Positions 48,898 to 61,184 are shown, counted from the first letter of the stretch. The stretch is 64,000 nucleotides of DNA from Pseudevernia furfuracea (GCA_022315425.1 JAIUPT010000047.1:1-64000), one strand, 5' to 3'. The notes: generated by a model from the letters alone, not told the origin. Numbers and translations: made by a program.

Positions 48898-49200
48898 GCT
48901 GCGACTTCCTCACGAGCGGCTGCACAGAAGGCGCTTGAACAAAAATGCGACCAGAAAGACGAATTTGGCAAGTTTGGCGAATTCCCATGACGGTGTGAGT
49001 TGTGGGAATAACCCCTCCAGTGACCTAAATGACCGCTGACTAAGACCCTGCCAGGGCTTGACCTCCAACCCAATTTATGGAGGGGTCTTGCATGCAGCTT
49101 CCTGCACAGCTTCGCCTCAGCAGCTCAGCAAGCAGACGAAGGAGGTGTGCAAGGATCAACAGCACCAGCAGGTCGACCGTCGCTCTGGCGTCGCAGCAAC

Positions 49201-49512
49201 ATGTCGAAGCCAGATGCCAGTAAGGCCAAGCTTGTGGAGGATTTTGTGGTCACACAGCACGGATCAGGTCCTTTCCGTGCCTTCAACTTTGAGCTATATG
49301 CGGTATGTACTCCATGACCTGCCCTGGATCATGCACGGGAGGCAACACGGTGTTGAATGAAGTCCTCTTCTGCGCAGAAACCTACTGGGTTCATGCGACT
49401 GGCAGCATATACGGGCACAACGCTTTTCGTTGGCATCCTTGGTTACATGGCGTATGAAAAGAACAGGCTTGAGACTGCAGCAGAAAAGCAGAGGAGGCCT
49501 GTCAGTTTCTGA
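49201..49512 (+). CDS. Small single-pass membrane protein, two exons
   Basis: Exons 49201-49302 and 49378-49512 join in frame (…NFELYA then KPTGFMRLAAYTG…) to give 78 residues with clean GT-AG borders. The N-terminal half is soluble (MSKPDASKAKLVEDFVVTQH). One hydrophobic helix, LAAYTGTTLFVGILGYMAY, follows, and then a charged tail KNRLETAAEKQRRPVSF. Size and layout resemble small supernumerary subunits of mitochondrial inner-membrane complexes, but no family was recognised. It is divergent from the minus-strand unit at 48.9 kb. Confidence 0.7.
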
Positions 49513-50215
49513 GTTTAGGGAATGGTTTGAAGCTTCATTGGCCCTCTGTAGCATGGGGCCAAGGATGCCTCAGCACACCTACAAGGATGCTAGTGTCCAT
49601 GGTAGAGTTCAGCAGCCCTCAAGCGAGTAAGCATACTACTCTCATCGTTGGGTTCAGTCATGACTGCATCAAACGTATTTGACTTTGGTTCATGAGCTCT
49701 CACCTTGCAAATCTTTGCGTGTGGTGGTGAGGCCTGAGCACAGCACCAAGGCATCCTTCAGCACCACTGCCAAACATAGCGTGTCCATCCCATCCTCTGT
49801 GCTGTGTTTGTTTTACAAGGCTGCTGATTTTAAACAGCTGATTTGTTGCAGGAAATTCACAAGCGCATACAGTAAAGTCTCAGCATTTGGTGCAGCAAAT
49901 AGCAGTTGCAGGGCGTTGCACACAGTAAACTATCTATTGCAGAGGATCATCAGAGGAAGGTGCACCATTCACCACCAAAGCTGAGCTAGTAAAGGGTCTA
50001 CAAGACAATGCTGCCTAAAATATATAGCAAAAGTAGATTAAGGAGTCAGACCTGAGGATCATTCCAGTAGACTGCAGAGTAAGCATACACTGTTGCAATC
50101 TTTGATGCAGCGAAGCTTGACTCTACATTACACATGACAAGTTGACCTTTGTCAGCCAAGCAATGCTTATATTGGACAGTTCGTGGGCATTGCAATCAGA
50201 CAATCACCATCTGCT
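49513..50215. other. Spacer
   Basis: No recognised gene. A short segment near 50050-50080 (CTGAGGATCATTCCAG) also occurs at 43215-43232, hinting at another dispersed repeat. Confidence 0.4.
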
Positions 50216-53200
50216 TTACTGGACAACACAAACCAAACTGGCTGATTGCAATAATGCACTTAAGCTCAATTTGGCTAAACTGTTATGACACGTCTTTGCA
50301 CTTGACTGACGACACACGTGAATAGTGCAGGGTCCCCAGTCCTGACAAATTGAATGCCGTTGTGCTGGGCAGTGATCCCTGAGCTGATCATCAATACCAA
50401 ATAGGCATACAGTGGAACATCCTAACAGAGCATCCAAGATCAGTTGGTTGTTGCAAATGCGCTGTTTCTTCTGGAAAATTCGCATGGTCTCTCTGATCAG
50501 GTTATTGATCAAGTCCTCGGCATGTTCAATACTGTGGATCAGGCCTACTTCAGGCCCGCACCACACAACCTGCTTGTTTACTAGCTTGTGTGCATTTGCT
50601 TGATCGTATTTCTTCTTAGCATGCTTCTTCACCCTGTCCTGCACACAGTAACCCTTTTATGAGGAGTGTAACCCGTGACACTCCTTGACCGATGTGCCTG
50701 AATTAGTTAGATCAGTCTGCTGCGCAGGCATGCTTGCCTGACTGCGGCTTGGCTATCCATATGTTATCAATATACAAATTCACCAGCTCAACGTTGAGCA
50801 GACATTGGTCTTGCTAACATATCACACGCCAGCTGTATCATTCCCACACAGCATGCTTGAGTGCCATTATATGTGCACATGTCCACATATGTGCACCACG
50901 TGGTATCTCGTTCTTTAAACAAGTGCCTGCTGTTGGCCAATCTTATATGACACTACATTTATGCTGACAAAACGAACTTGTAAGCACTCAGCCTACCTGC
51001 AAAGGTGTCTGACCACTATACACTGCTGTGAACTGGTTTGTTAGACACCGCCCATCTATTTGCGGAGGCCAGGGTAAAGTGCCCAACTCAACGTACAGGG
51101 TGGTACGAAGAGTTGATGGGTTGCAAGATGAGCTGTACCCTGCTTGTACCAATGCCTGCTTCTTAGCTTCTGGGAGCAAGGACTCGTGAGTGGCACACAA
51201 CCTAGTGCCTAGCACTACGCCTGAGGCGCCAAGCGCAAAGGCAGCAGCCATCTGCAGCATGCATGGAAGGGAGTGAAGGCAACTGCCATTGACCATCAGT
51301 CTCACTGCTTGTTGCTGGTGTCATAATAATTCATATGGATAACAAACGCCTTCCAGCTCGTGATGAGCTAGGTACGTGCGGGAACCTGTTGCTGGTGCCA
51401 TAGGAACCTCTATGGGTTGATGCCAAAAAACTGTGCGTGTCTCATGGGTACTTGACCTGGAAACAAGTGACATTATTGACTGCAGCAAGCAGCAGCCAAT
51501 ATGCAGCACCCTGTTTCAAACACCTGTGCCAAGCCAAATGCAAATGTGGCATGTGCCGATCAACAAAGATGGTGAAGAAGAGCTGACCTGTCGTGCATCA
51601 GTAATGCCCCCAGCTGCTACAACTGGGACTGCAGGACAGATGCCAAGCTTCAGACATACACGCTCTACATGATCCACCAGCTCAGGTATGAGGGTGAGTA
51701 GGGAGGCTGGGCTAGCCCCCATGACCCCCAGCTTCGCTGCCCTGCACCAGATTTGGCACAGGATGACTTAGTGCTTAGTGAGCCTTGATTTACCTCTAGA
51801 ATATCATCGCCAGCACGTAGTTGCATTTGTCTATGCAGGGGTGCACGTTTCAGGTTCTGCCTGCACTCTCAGTTGTGGTAGGCTTGGTTTTCACAGGCAG
51901 CAGGTGTACTGTCAGTGGTTTATGTCGCGCTATTAGTCTGGTGCCACATATATTGTGCACAGGCATTCTTGTTTTGTACCTGGCCCACAATAATATCTGC
52001 TCCAGCGCGTGGAGCAGGCTCCACCTGCTCCAGATGCTGAATTTGGCATATCAGCTTTATGCCTGCTTTCTTGATTGGCAAAGCCAAATCCTCTCAGTTT
52101 GCATGCTGGACCTGACCAAAGCCTTTGACTGAGTGGACAGGGAGATGGCCTGGCAGATTTGCAGGGTGCGCCCCCAAAGCTTGTCGCTCTCATCATGGAC
52201 CTCCACACGCATCACTCAGCAGTCATTCGCAGCGAGGTTGACTCTGCCCCAGTTGGCACAAGTGTTGGTTTCAAGCAGGGATGTGTGCTTGCCCCACCCT
52301 TGTTCTATGTCTGTCTTGATTCAGTCATTCGCCAGCTACTACCACAGCTGCAACAGCTTGGCGTCACCATCTGCTATAAGATAGACGGCCAGCTCATGCA
52401 TTGCAAGAAGCCCACAGAGGAGGTGCTGATGTGGATTCTGATGTATGCTGATGACATTTCCTTGGCATGTGACACCGCTGAGAAGCTCAGGGTAGCTGTC
52501 ACCACTATGGATGCCACATTTCTGCGGTGGGGACTTACAATCAGCACAAAGAAGACCAAAGTGCTGGTCGTCAGTAGAAATGCTGCAGCTCAAGCTGCAG
52601 ATTCAGTCATCATGTTGCGAGGGGATCAAGTAGAAGTGGTCTTCCAGTTTAAATACCTGGGCAGTATTTTCAACTCAGACTGCACTTTAGACGCTGAGAT
52701 TACACACCGAGTGACTGCTGCAAACAGTTCCTTCCAGCAACTCAGACGGGTTAACGTTTGGTCCTCTAGGGCTTTGACCTTGTTTGTTAAAATGCAATTT
52801 TTTCAGTGCATCGTCATGTCAGTGCTGTTGCATTCTGGGGAAACATGGGCTGTTGTGAAGCAACACATCAGCCCTTTGGCTGTTTTTCAGATGAACTGCT
52901 TGCGACGCATCTGTGGTGTTTCCTTGCGTGATCATGTATGTGGACATACTAAACAGGTGCAACACCCTGTCTGTGGAGTCTCAGCTGCAAGGCAAAAGAC
53001 TCAGATGGCTAGGTCATATTTTCAGGATGCCCAATGATAGATTGCCTAAGAAGCTATTGTTTGGTTAAGTTAAGGGGCTCCGCCCACCTGGTCGCCCTAG
53101 GTCTAGTTTCAATGATGTTGCTTTGCAATTTGCAAGATTGTCAAACCCGTGGCATCAATAGACCGTATAGAGATGCGCAAGACAGACTGCTTTGGAAAGA

Positions 53201-53919
53201 CAAGACTTGTCCCGCACGTACCTAGCTCATCATGAGCTGGAAAGCGTGAATATTATTATTATATCATTAAATCCTCCCAGTCATAAAAGCTCAACCAAAT
53301 AGCCCGGGGCTTGAAGTCGATGATCGTATGCAGGAGTTCCTGCAGGAAGCTGTCAACCAGAATGCTTGTGAGCCCATGCACCGCCTCAGTGCAAAGCTTG
53401 CAAGCACACCTGGGAGCCTCACTCAGATAGGAAATACGGCTTTGCAAAGCATTATGCCAAATGTTTGTCCTTGCAGCACGTTGGGTAACCGTGCACCGTC
53501 ATGCACATCTATCAAGATGCTGGAGTCAGAGTCAAGGTGCAGAGCAGACAAGCATTGAGAGTGATCCTTGTGATGCTTTGAGCTGCATGTCAAGGCATCA
53601 TGCAACAGATGTGCATCCTGCCTTGACAAAACAAACAGTGTCTTGGTCGGCGCCTGGGAGCAGGCAAAGTTGATCAAGCCAACGCCGACGGCACCGTCAG
53701 CTTCAGCGGTTGAGCTTAGCTGCTGCAAAGTTGCGTTGGACATGCTTGTCAGTCTGTCTGGCTCGATGTATCCGGCGCCAATGAGCCCCAAACCTCCAGC
53801 TTTGGCCACAGCTGCAGCAACATCCGGTCCCGAGAGTCACTGGCATCTGAGATGCCAGCCAAGGGTGCTGCGATGACAGGGACATTGATTTGCAGCAAGT
53901 CCGTCAACGGAGTGTGCAT
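50216..53919 (-). CDS. Nitronate monooxygenase (2-nitropropane dioxygenase)-like, interrupted by a LINE
   Basis: Nitronate monooxygenases are FMN-dependent TIM-barrel enzymes that oxidise toxic nitronates. The ATG at 53919 gives MHTPLTDLLQINVPVIAAPL, then, after a one-base correction near 53830, DVAAAVAKAGGLGLIGAGYI and AVGVGLINFACSQ. The next exon has LVDSFLQELLHTIIDFKPRA and IWLSF (53376-53290). Left of the LINE come LRAGDDIL (about 51812-51790), QGSEAGGHGG (51748-51718), ELVDHVERVCLKLG with VVAAGGITDARQ (51680-51590), and MAAAFALGASGVVLGTRLCA (51251-51190). The C-terminal QVVWCGPEVGLIHSIEHAED lies at 50580-50515. The segment normally joining IWLSF to AGADI, with the VICQVQ-type strand, was not found. 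The LINE occupies that place, so the gene may be disrupted. The true C-terminus is uncertain. Confidence 0.8.
51940..53268 (+). mobile_element. 5'-truncated LINE retrotransposon with 3' (ATT)n tail
   Basis: Reverse-transcriptase blocks read VCMLDLTKAFD (52098), GFKQGCVLAPPLFYVCLDSV (52268-52327), LMYADDISLAC with the catalytic YADD (52438-52470), GLTISTKKTKVLVVSR (52531-52578) and FKYLGSIFNSDCTLD (52650-52694). The C-terminal RLRWLGHIFRMPNDRLPKKL (about 52990-53055) and GLRPPGRPRS (about 53075) are typical of CR1/RTE/Jockey-like LINEs. The element ends near an ATTATTATTATA tail at 53251-53262, as some RTE-type elements do. It has a few frame breaks, lacks an endonuclease, and lies antisense inside the nitronate monooxygenase gene. 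The 5' boundary is approximate. Confidence 0.88.
53505..53660. repeat. Dispersed repeat copy shared with HSP60 intron foldback
   Basis: Contains TGCTGGAGTCAGAGTCA, GCAGAGCAGACAAGCATT and GTGCATCCTGCCTTGACA followed by ACAGTGTCTTGGTC, closely matching 56560-56608 and the foldback arm ending at 57117. It lies in an intron of the nitronate monooxygenase gene, at the edge of the first exon. Confidence 0.85.
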
Positions 53920-54630
53920 GGCTCCGGAAATGTAACGCATCACGCCCAAGAAGCGAGACTACCGAGCACACTACCGGCAAATCGAGAGCTGCATCGAGAA
54001 GTGACTAAGGGCTGTTGTAAGGCTCATGTACCTAAGCTCATGTAAGCAGTGAGCTGAATTTTACTTTTGACAAGAGCTCATGCATACATTTGTATTGTGC
54101 TGCTTGCGCTGCGCTATGTGCGAAGCCTGAGCACACAGGCTCGGGCTTCAAATTACACTGCATGCACCAAGTTGTGCATACAAAGGATGTACCGTGCAAT
54201 CTATCAGCAAGGCATGAATAAGTTTGCGGGAACAAAGATGAGGACATGCTGAAATTGCTGCTTGTTACAAGGCAATAGATATGGGACTTGCAACTTCATA
54301 TTGGGGCACACCCCTCATGGCCAAAGAAACTTTGAGTAATTTGTGGTCCGACCTACTATGAGTGATACGGTATGCATGCCATCCTGCAAGGACTTGAAAC
54401 ACAACCTGCTAGCAAAAGGCCACAGCGCCACATGTGTACGTCACAGTTTGACTATACCACATGGCGTCTACAACAGGAAGCCACAAAACAATGAACCCAT
54501 GAGTGGCTTATTAAAGCCCACTTAGGATGCAAGAAATGTTTTGAAGCTCTTTGGTCGAAATTGATGCTGGGCCGGGGGCCCAGTTTCAATCAAACTCTGA
54601 AGTGTGGGGCCCAGTTTTTCATGTCATTGT
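53920..54630. other. Spacer between nitronate monooxygenase start and HSP60 stop
   Basis: No gene recognised. It holds the 5' region of the monooxygenase and the 3' untranslated region of HSP60, which point the same way on the minus strand. Confidence 0.45.
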
Positions 54631-57600
54631 CTAGTACATGTCACCCATTCCACCCATGCCCCCCATACCTCCACCCATGCCACCTGCTGGGGCGGGCGTG
54701 TCCTTCTTGGGGGCCTCAACCACAATGGCCTCGCTGGTTGTCAAAAGGCTGCTGACACTGGCTGCATCTGAAAGCGCCGTTCGCACGACCTGCAAAGCCA
54801 TTTAGCACATCTCAGCCAGACTATCGATTCAGTCACTGACACTGCCTTCATTCAGGGTCAAGCCACACAGTGACGCGCTGTGGACCATGCCATCCATCCC
54901 AGAATCACACAACAGAAACACATGAAAAAGCCTCTTGAGGCCTTGAGCTGCAGTTTCATAGCCCATTTGGGCTATCTTTTGACAAAAGTGAATAATGCAG
55001 GAGCAAAACTGAGGGTTGCTTTGCTCTGCAGAGGAGCTCCATTGTACACAGACTCATTGTGCACAGAGCGACTGGTCCAGTCACACACTGCTTTACAAGC
55101 GCCAAAGAGGATGGGGGATATACCTTGAGGGGGTCAATGATACCAGCTTTGACCAGGTCCTGGTAGGTGTTGGTAGCTGCGTTGTAGCCGTAGTCAGCCT
55201 CTGCATTGCGCTCCAGCAGCTTCCCGACAACTACTGCACCCTCCACACCTGCAACAGACTAGCTTGCTAAGTGGACATGACATTCTCAGGCAAACACTTT
55301 GCGCATGTACAAAGCGTATTGACATGTCTGTTTAGCATCCTGCATGTGTGCGTGCTGTCTGCATGCACGGCCATAGAGTAAAGAATGAAACACATGCATG
55401 CCTGCTCACACGCAATTCCCCATTGCAGCCCTGCTGCATCCAGGTTTGCACCCATACAACCAAGTATGCAACAGCAACACATATACGTCTGGAACAGCAA
55501 GCTGCGCCCCGTTGTCAGCAAATGCAATGACATATGCAAAGCGGCCTGTGCACAACCAGAAACAACAGTGACACAAGCAAAGGTGCCTACGCATGACTAG
55601 AAACAACAGTGACATGCAAAGCTGCGTTTGCATGACGAAGAAACAGCACACTAGAAACATCGCTATAGAAACATCACAACAGAAACAACACAGACAAGTG
55701 CAGCTCACCAGCATTGTCAGCGATGGTCTTGAGGGGCACTCTAAGGGCGGTCTGCAGGATCTGGACACCCACAGTCTGGTCAAAGTTCTCTAGCTTCTCC
55801 TTGACTGCGTCCAGTGACTTGCTGGCATACAGCAGAGCCACACCACCTCCTGCAACCAAGTACCCCAGCCATAAGCAGTGTTTGTTTTATTATGGCATAC
55901 CCCGCTGGTTGCAAAGGCAAGGCAGAGACCAACATCAAAGCGCAAGCATAAAGGCGACAAGCTTATCCGATGCAGGGGCAAGAAGTTGAAAAAAGTGAGC
56001 AAAGGACAAAGGAAAAGCGCACAGGCATGGAGCAAAGGTAGAGAGGCAGAGGAAATAGGGCAAGAAGCCAAAAGGGAAGAAGGCAAAAAGGGAGAAGCCA
56101 AGAGGAGAGAATGTGCAAGCAGCAGACCTGGTACAATACCCTCCTCCACTGCAGCCTTTGTGGCATTCAAGGCATCTGTCACTCGGTCCTTCTTCTCCCC
56201 GACTTCTACTTCACTGCCGCCGCCAACCTTGAGAACAGCTACACCGCCGCTCAGCTTGGCCAAACGCTCCTGTAGCTTCTCTCTGCAGCAATGTAAGAGA
56301 GCCTCACATAAGAAACACAGATATGCAGATCTGAGAAGCAGCTATGCAGATAAAAAACACAGCTATGCAGGTAAGAAACACAGCTATGCAGATAACAAAC
56401 ACAGCTATGCAGCGCAATATACTAAACATTTGTCCTCAAAATGCATTGGGGTAAGCGTGAACTGCCATGCACAGCTGGCGTTGCTGAGACGGCTTTTGTG
56501 ATTGAACGAACACCTGTGGAACATGCTAGAGGAGGACGTGTCCTGGACCTATCATCATGCTGGGGTCAGAGTCATGGCGCAGAGCAGACTAGCATTCAAG
56601 TCAGGGATACTGGCTGCCTGCCCCTCAGCTGTCTTCTGATAAACTGCACATATGTCAAGATGCACGTGGCGACCAAGACACTGTTTGTTTTGTCAAGACA
56701 GGATGCAGCTCTCTTGCAGGGTGTGTTACATTGGCATGCAGCAGACAGCATCACAGGGATGACTTCCCATATTTCACTGCTATGCTGGGGGGACATGGAT
56801 GGTACAGTGCCAGACTGTACATCTTCAACAAGTGGCTAGGTAGGAGGACACCTCCCTGTGAAGACAATAGATAGCTGTTCAGAGATCTTCCCCAGAGCTA
56901 CCTGCTGTCATCCCAGAGAGGTGTCCTCTTACCTGGCCACTTGTTTGAGATGTACAGTCTTGCACTATACCATCCATGTCTCACCAGCACAGCAGTGAGA
57001 CATTGAAAGTCAACCCTGTGATGCCTTGCGCTGCATGCCAATGTAACACACTATACAAGAGAAGTGCATCCTGCCTTGACAGAACAGACAGTGTCTTGGT
57101 CACCATGTGCATCTTGAGGACACATGCATGGCCTGTTGGAAAACAGCACAGGCAGCAGAACCACCTTGCAAAGCTGACCCTTACGTATGAGCCTAGTTGG
57201 AACTCCAAACCTAGACCCAGACCTCCTAGCTCTAGATCTTTACCTTTTTCCCAGGAAGCGAGACTAAGGCTACACCTCTCACAGAGCTACACCTTGATTT
57301 GCAGTCAGGAAGTGTGACAAAGGCTGTACCTGTCACACAGCTGCATCCTTCATGTTCAATCAGGAAGCGAGACAGAGGCTGTACCTGTCGTAGTCTGACT
57401 GACTCTGAGCGACAGCTTCCCTGATCTGATCACAGCGCTCGCCAATGGCTGATTTGTCTCCAGCACCGTCCAGAATGATGGTGTCATCCTTAGTAATGGT
57501 GATCTTCTTGGCTCGGCCCATCATGCTGATATCTGCTGTCTCTAGCTTCAGTCCTAGGTCCTCGCTGATCACCTACAACATGTGAAATTCTCATACTCTG

Positions 57601-60600
57601 CACTAATCCACCGGTGAAAAGACCTGCAACATGTAAAACTCACACACTCTGCACAAATTCACCAGTAAACAGAGAGAGAGAAGGGCCCATGCAGTGTGAC
57701 AAGCACAATGCTAATCTGCCCAGATAAGTGTGTTCATCTTTAGCATTGACAAGCCTATGCAAGGTCAGCTTTGAGGAATAGTGTCTAGTACATGGGACAC
57801 AGTCCCTGGGACTGCAACAGTCCCTGGAGGCATCCCTGTGGTACAGACAATAAAGAGAGCATGACAACAGACCAGCTAGGGGGCAGACATGCACCCTGAT
57901 CAGAGAGCAGACAGCCCAGCTGACATGTTCCAGCCTATCTTGCTGACAGTTGTGCGCCAGATGATTGCCAGCAAGCTTGGTGGCAACGACCTGTCCAACA
58001 ACGGTCAGCACGGCATGCTGAGGTATGTCAGCTGGACAATCTGCTGTCTGCATATGTGCCAGAAACTACTCAAAGGAGCGGTTTGTGCGCGCCAATCCCA
58101 CATCCACCTTGACTTTCTAATTCTGCCATGGCAACTTCACTCAACAATGCTGGCAGACAGGCATGTAAGACCAACCAATGAGGGGAACAGTATGGCCCAC
58201 GGGGGCGGGGGGAGGGGGGAGAAGGGGGAGGAGCAGAAGTTCCAAGCATAGTCTGTCATTGACACCATGACAGCAGGGGATGTCACCATTGAGGTCAAAG
58301 ACAGAGGGCACTGCTCACCTGACCACCAGTGAGAACAGCAATGTCTTGTAGGTTGGCCTTCCTGTTGTCGCCGAAGCCGGGTGCCTTGACAGCACACACC
58401 TTGATGCCGGCGCGCAGCTTGTTGACGATGAGGGTGGCTAGAGCTTCGCTCTCCACATCCTCACCAATGATCAGCAGGGGCCGCTGGGACTTCATGGAAG
58501 CTTCCAGAATGGGCAGCAGAGGTTGCAACCTGCCAAGCACATGTTTCATGACAGCAATGATGTGATGTCGTATATGGTGAATGTTGCTGTGATAGATACG
58601 CGTGTGCTGTTGTCAAATGATATAATGCCATATGACCAAAGGCACAATCAGGTATGGAAACAGGCATGATGATGCGAAGTGAGACAATCACCCAAAACAG
58701 CAGGAGTTGCAGTCGGTCAAGCGCAGTCTGTGTACATGCCACACACTGCAGCGAGAGCTGCAACCTGTCAGTCGCAGCTTGACTGGCATGGCGTGATATG
58801 CAGCTCAACTTGCAGGACAGGCAACCCAGTGCAAGCAGCACACGCTGAGTTCAAGGCATGCACTTGCAACACACAGTGCGCATGCAAGCAGGTGCCTGTA
58901 CTCAAATGCCCCAATGCACCTGATGGTGTCACGTCCTTCAACACATGCAGGAAAAGTCAAGCCAAGGCCCTACAAGCCGCATGCAAAGGAGCAGAAGTTT
59001 CAGTTTCAGACGTTGAGGTTGCCTAGCCCAGCTGGCTGTGCTCCAGGACTAGAAGAGGGCTTACTGGGAAATCTTCTTCTCTGCAATGAGGACAAAGGGG
59101 TCATCTAGTTCACACTTCATGGTCTTGGCATCAGTGATGAAGTAGGGGGAGATGTAGCCCCGGTCAAACTTCATGCCCTCCACCACCTCTAGCTCATTCT
59201 CTAGGGTTTTGCCATCCTGCAATGTTCACGAGTTGATGAAGGGAATTTTGTTGACTAATTGTGGACTTGGCATTGAGGGGGAGATTCGATCTGCTTGTGC
59301 GTGAAGGAGGAGACTCAATAGGCTGACATGGCATTGAATGTTGTCTGATGGTGCTTGACATAGAAGTGTGATGCTTACTCGGTACAGAACCAATGACATG
59401 GAACACTGTTCAATGCATGAGATATGATCGACCTCATTGCAATGCTGATTATATAAGTGACTTAAGCTTGGATTGGAAATTTTTCACATGCTCAAGATAG
59501 AAAGCCATGCTTATTTCACTGGCCAGTCCTCAGAGAGAAGATTAGGAGACATATCATTGTGCCAGCCAAAAGGCAGCTCATTTGACACGCATGAATATAT
59601 CGATATCATCATAGGACTGAACCAGGGCCTCTGCAGGCTGCTTTCTTGCTAGCACACAGAAGGTGCCCAGCAGCTGGTCAGGTAGACAAAGAAAAGAAAA
59701 GACCTTTCAGATCAAATGACTGAGAAGCCAAATGTGACTCTGAGCTGCCAAGGTGGTCAAACATGACCAGGACAACATGCATCTGTGCATGATCAACTTG
59801 CTAGGTCTGCGGTGAGTCAAGATGCAAGCATCACAGTTTGAGTATGTGGGCATGTGTGTAGACGGCAGTGTCATTCACTTAGAGCAATGCAACTTCAGCC
59901 ACAGCCAGGATGAAGGGCAAGTACAAGCTTGCCCTTCAGCCGTGATGCAGTAAAGGTGGTCGATATCATGCAGCAGGTTGACATACCGCAACAGTGATGA
60001 CTCCCTCCTTCCCCACACGCTCCATGGCACGAGCAATCAGGTCTCCGATCTCCTTCTCACCATTGGCAGAAATGGTTCCTACCTGAGTCATCCCCAGAAA
60101 GCCATCGTCAGTCATGCTGTGCCACCAATTTGTACAGATGCACATGGTTCAACAATAGAACAGGACTGCAATGGCTTGCATGCTGCTACCTGCTGCATGT
60201 TGCTGGGTGCTGCTGTGTGCTGGTATGCATACATTCAGGACACAACCTGTACTTCACATTGCACTGTTGACAAGTCACTGGTTGGCACACTGCTATGCAA
60301 GCTTGCAGTGCAGTGAGCTGGTTTTGCTTTGCTGCCAGGGCTGTTTGGTTGTCGTATTCAAGGTTGCTACATGTTTTGGTTGCTGACAACACCTGCGCAA
60401 TCTCCTCCGTTGTGCTGATCATCTTTGCGCGGCCTTTCAGGTCTGCCAACACATGCTCTACAGCAAGGTTGATGCCCCGCCTCAAGTCCATAGGGTTCAT
60501 GCCTGCTGCTACAGACTTGCATCCCTCTGAGAGGATGGCTCTGGTCAACACAGTTGCAGTGGTGGTTCCTGCATGCCCGATTGATGGTGTCAGTGATGTG

Positions 60601-61184
60601 GCAATGATCTGACATGCGCACCATTGAAGTGGTAACAGGGGCATACATGATACATCTGAGAGCATAGACTGATGTGCAGAAGCTGAAGCGTACCATCTCC
60701 TGCAACATCATTTGTTGCTGAAGCAACCTGCTTGACAAGGCTGGCACCAACATTCTGATATCTGTTTTCGAACTCAATGGCCTTGGCTACAGTGACACCA
60801 TCTTTGGTGATCTTGGGGCTGCCATAAGCCTGCTCAATAATGACATTCCTGCCCTGTGTAGAAGCAAAAAGTAGGGCCTTGGTGCAACAGGTTGTGTGTG
60901 AGTGATGACGGCAACAATGACGCATACATGCTCTGGTTAATTGAAACGGTGGAGGCACTGCATTGCCAGCAATGGCCAACAAACAGTCACACCTTTGGCC
61001 CTAACGTCACTTGCACCGCATCTGCAAGTTTCTCGACGCCAGACAATACGGCAGCACGGCAATCGACGCCAAACTTGACCTCCTTAGCAAGCCGCGGACT
61101 TGTGCCTGTTGGATAGCCTGCAGTCACAATACGAGTCATTGCCACGAACCCAGATCCGACACTGAGCACTGATCGCCTGAACAT
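54631..61184 (-). CDS. HSP60: Mitochondrial chaperonin HSP60 (CPN60), eleven exons
   Basis: HSP60 forms the ring chaperonin that folds imported proteins in the mitochondrial matrix with HSP10 and ATP. Exon blocks in order: MFRRSVLSVGSGFVAMTRIV ... VQVTLGPK (61184 to about 60996), RNVIIEQAYGSPKITKDGVT ... NDVAGDG (60854-60697), TTTATVLTRAILSEGCKSVA (60570-60398), NGEKEIGDLIARAMERVGKE (60082-59986) and ELEVVEGMKFDRGYISPYFI (59217-59064). The rest are LLIIGEDVESEALATLIVNK (58532-58322), the MMGRAKKITITKDDTIILDG exon (57572-57386), LSGGVAVLKVGGGSEVEVGE (56280-56138), a GGGVALLYASKSL exon (55851-55710), AEADYGYNAATNTYQDLVKA (55250-55125) and a last exon ending in a glycine-methionine tail (54790-54631). 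ATP-site GDGTTT and the C-terminal GGMGG repeats are present. The N-terminus is basic and hydroxylated, like a matrix presequence. The total of about 585 codons fits the family, and I saw no frame breaks. Confidence 0.96.
56300..56412. repeat. Minisatellite AAACACAGCTATGCAGATAA, five to six copies
   Basis: A ~22-24-bp unit repeated with slight changes in the HSP60 intron just upstream, on the minus strand, of the LSGGVAVLKVGGG exon. Confidence 0.92.
56655..57117. repeat. Large foldback: ~204-bp inverted arms, ~55-bp loop
   Basis: Arm 56655-56858 is the near-complement of 56914-57117. Matched blocks include CCAAGACACTGT, GTGTGTTACATTGGCATGCAG, CATCACAGGG, GGACATGGATGGTA, GACTGTACATCT, CAAGTGGC and AGGACACCTC. 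It lies in an HSP60 intron, and related sequence occurs at 53505-53660. It has the shape of a non-autonomous foldback transposon; a transcript would form a long double-stranded stem. Confidence 0.93.
57904..58048. repeat. Almost loopless inverted repeat centred on AAGCTT
   Basis: About 70 bases on each side of 57976 are diverged complements: AGCAGACAGCCCAGCTGACAT on the left against the complement of GTCAGCTGGACAATCTGCTGTCTG on the right. As a result both strands translate to similar peptides (SKLGGNDLSNN and TKLAGNHLAHN). It lies in an HSP60 intron. Confidence 0.85.

Noticed and set aside
53423..53660. Extension of the nitronate monooxygenase reading frame beyond INFACSQ
   Set aside because: This part is the same dispersed repeat found in the HSP60 intron, so the frame most likely runs past a splice donor into intron.
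56441..56839. 132-codon plus-strand frame inside an HSP60 intron
   Set aside because: It lies on a foldback repeat arm; the frame reflects the repeat and not a gene.
57640..58251. Overlapping frames on both strands giving similar peptides
   Set aside because: The similarity is explained by the palindrome centred at 57976. No family motif supports coding.
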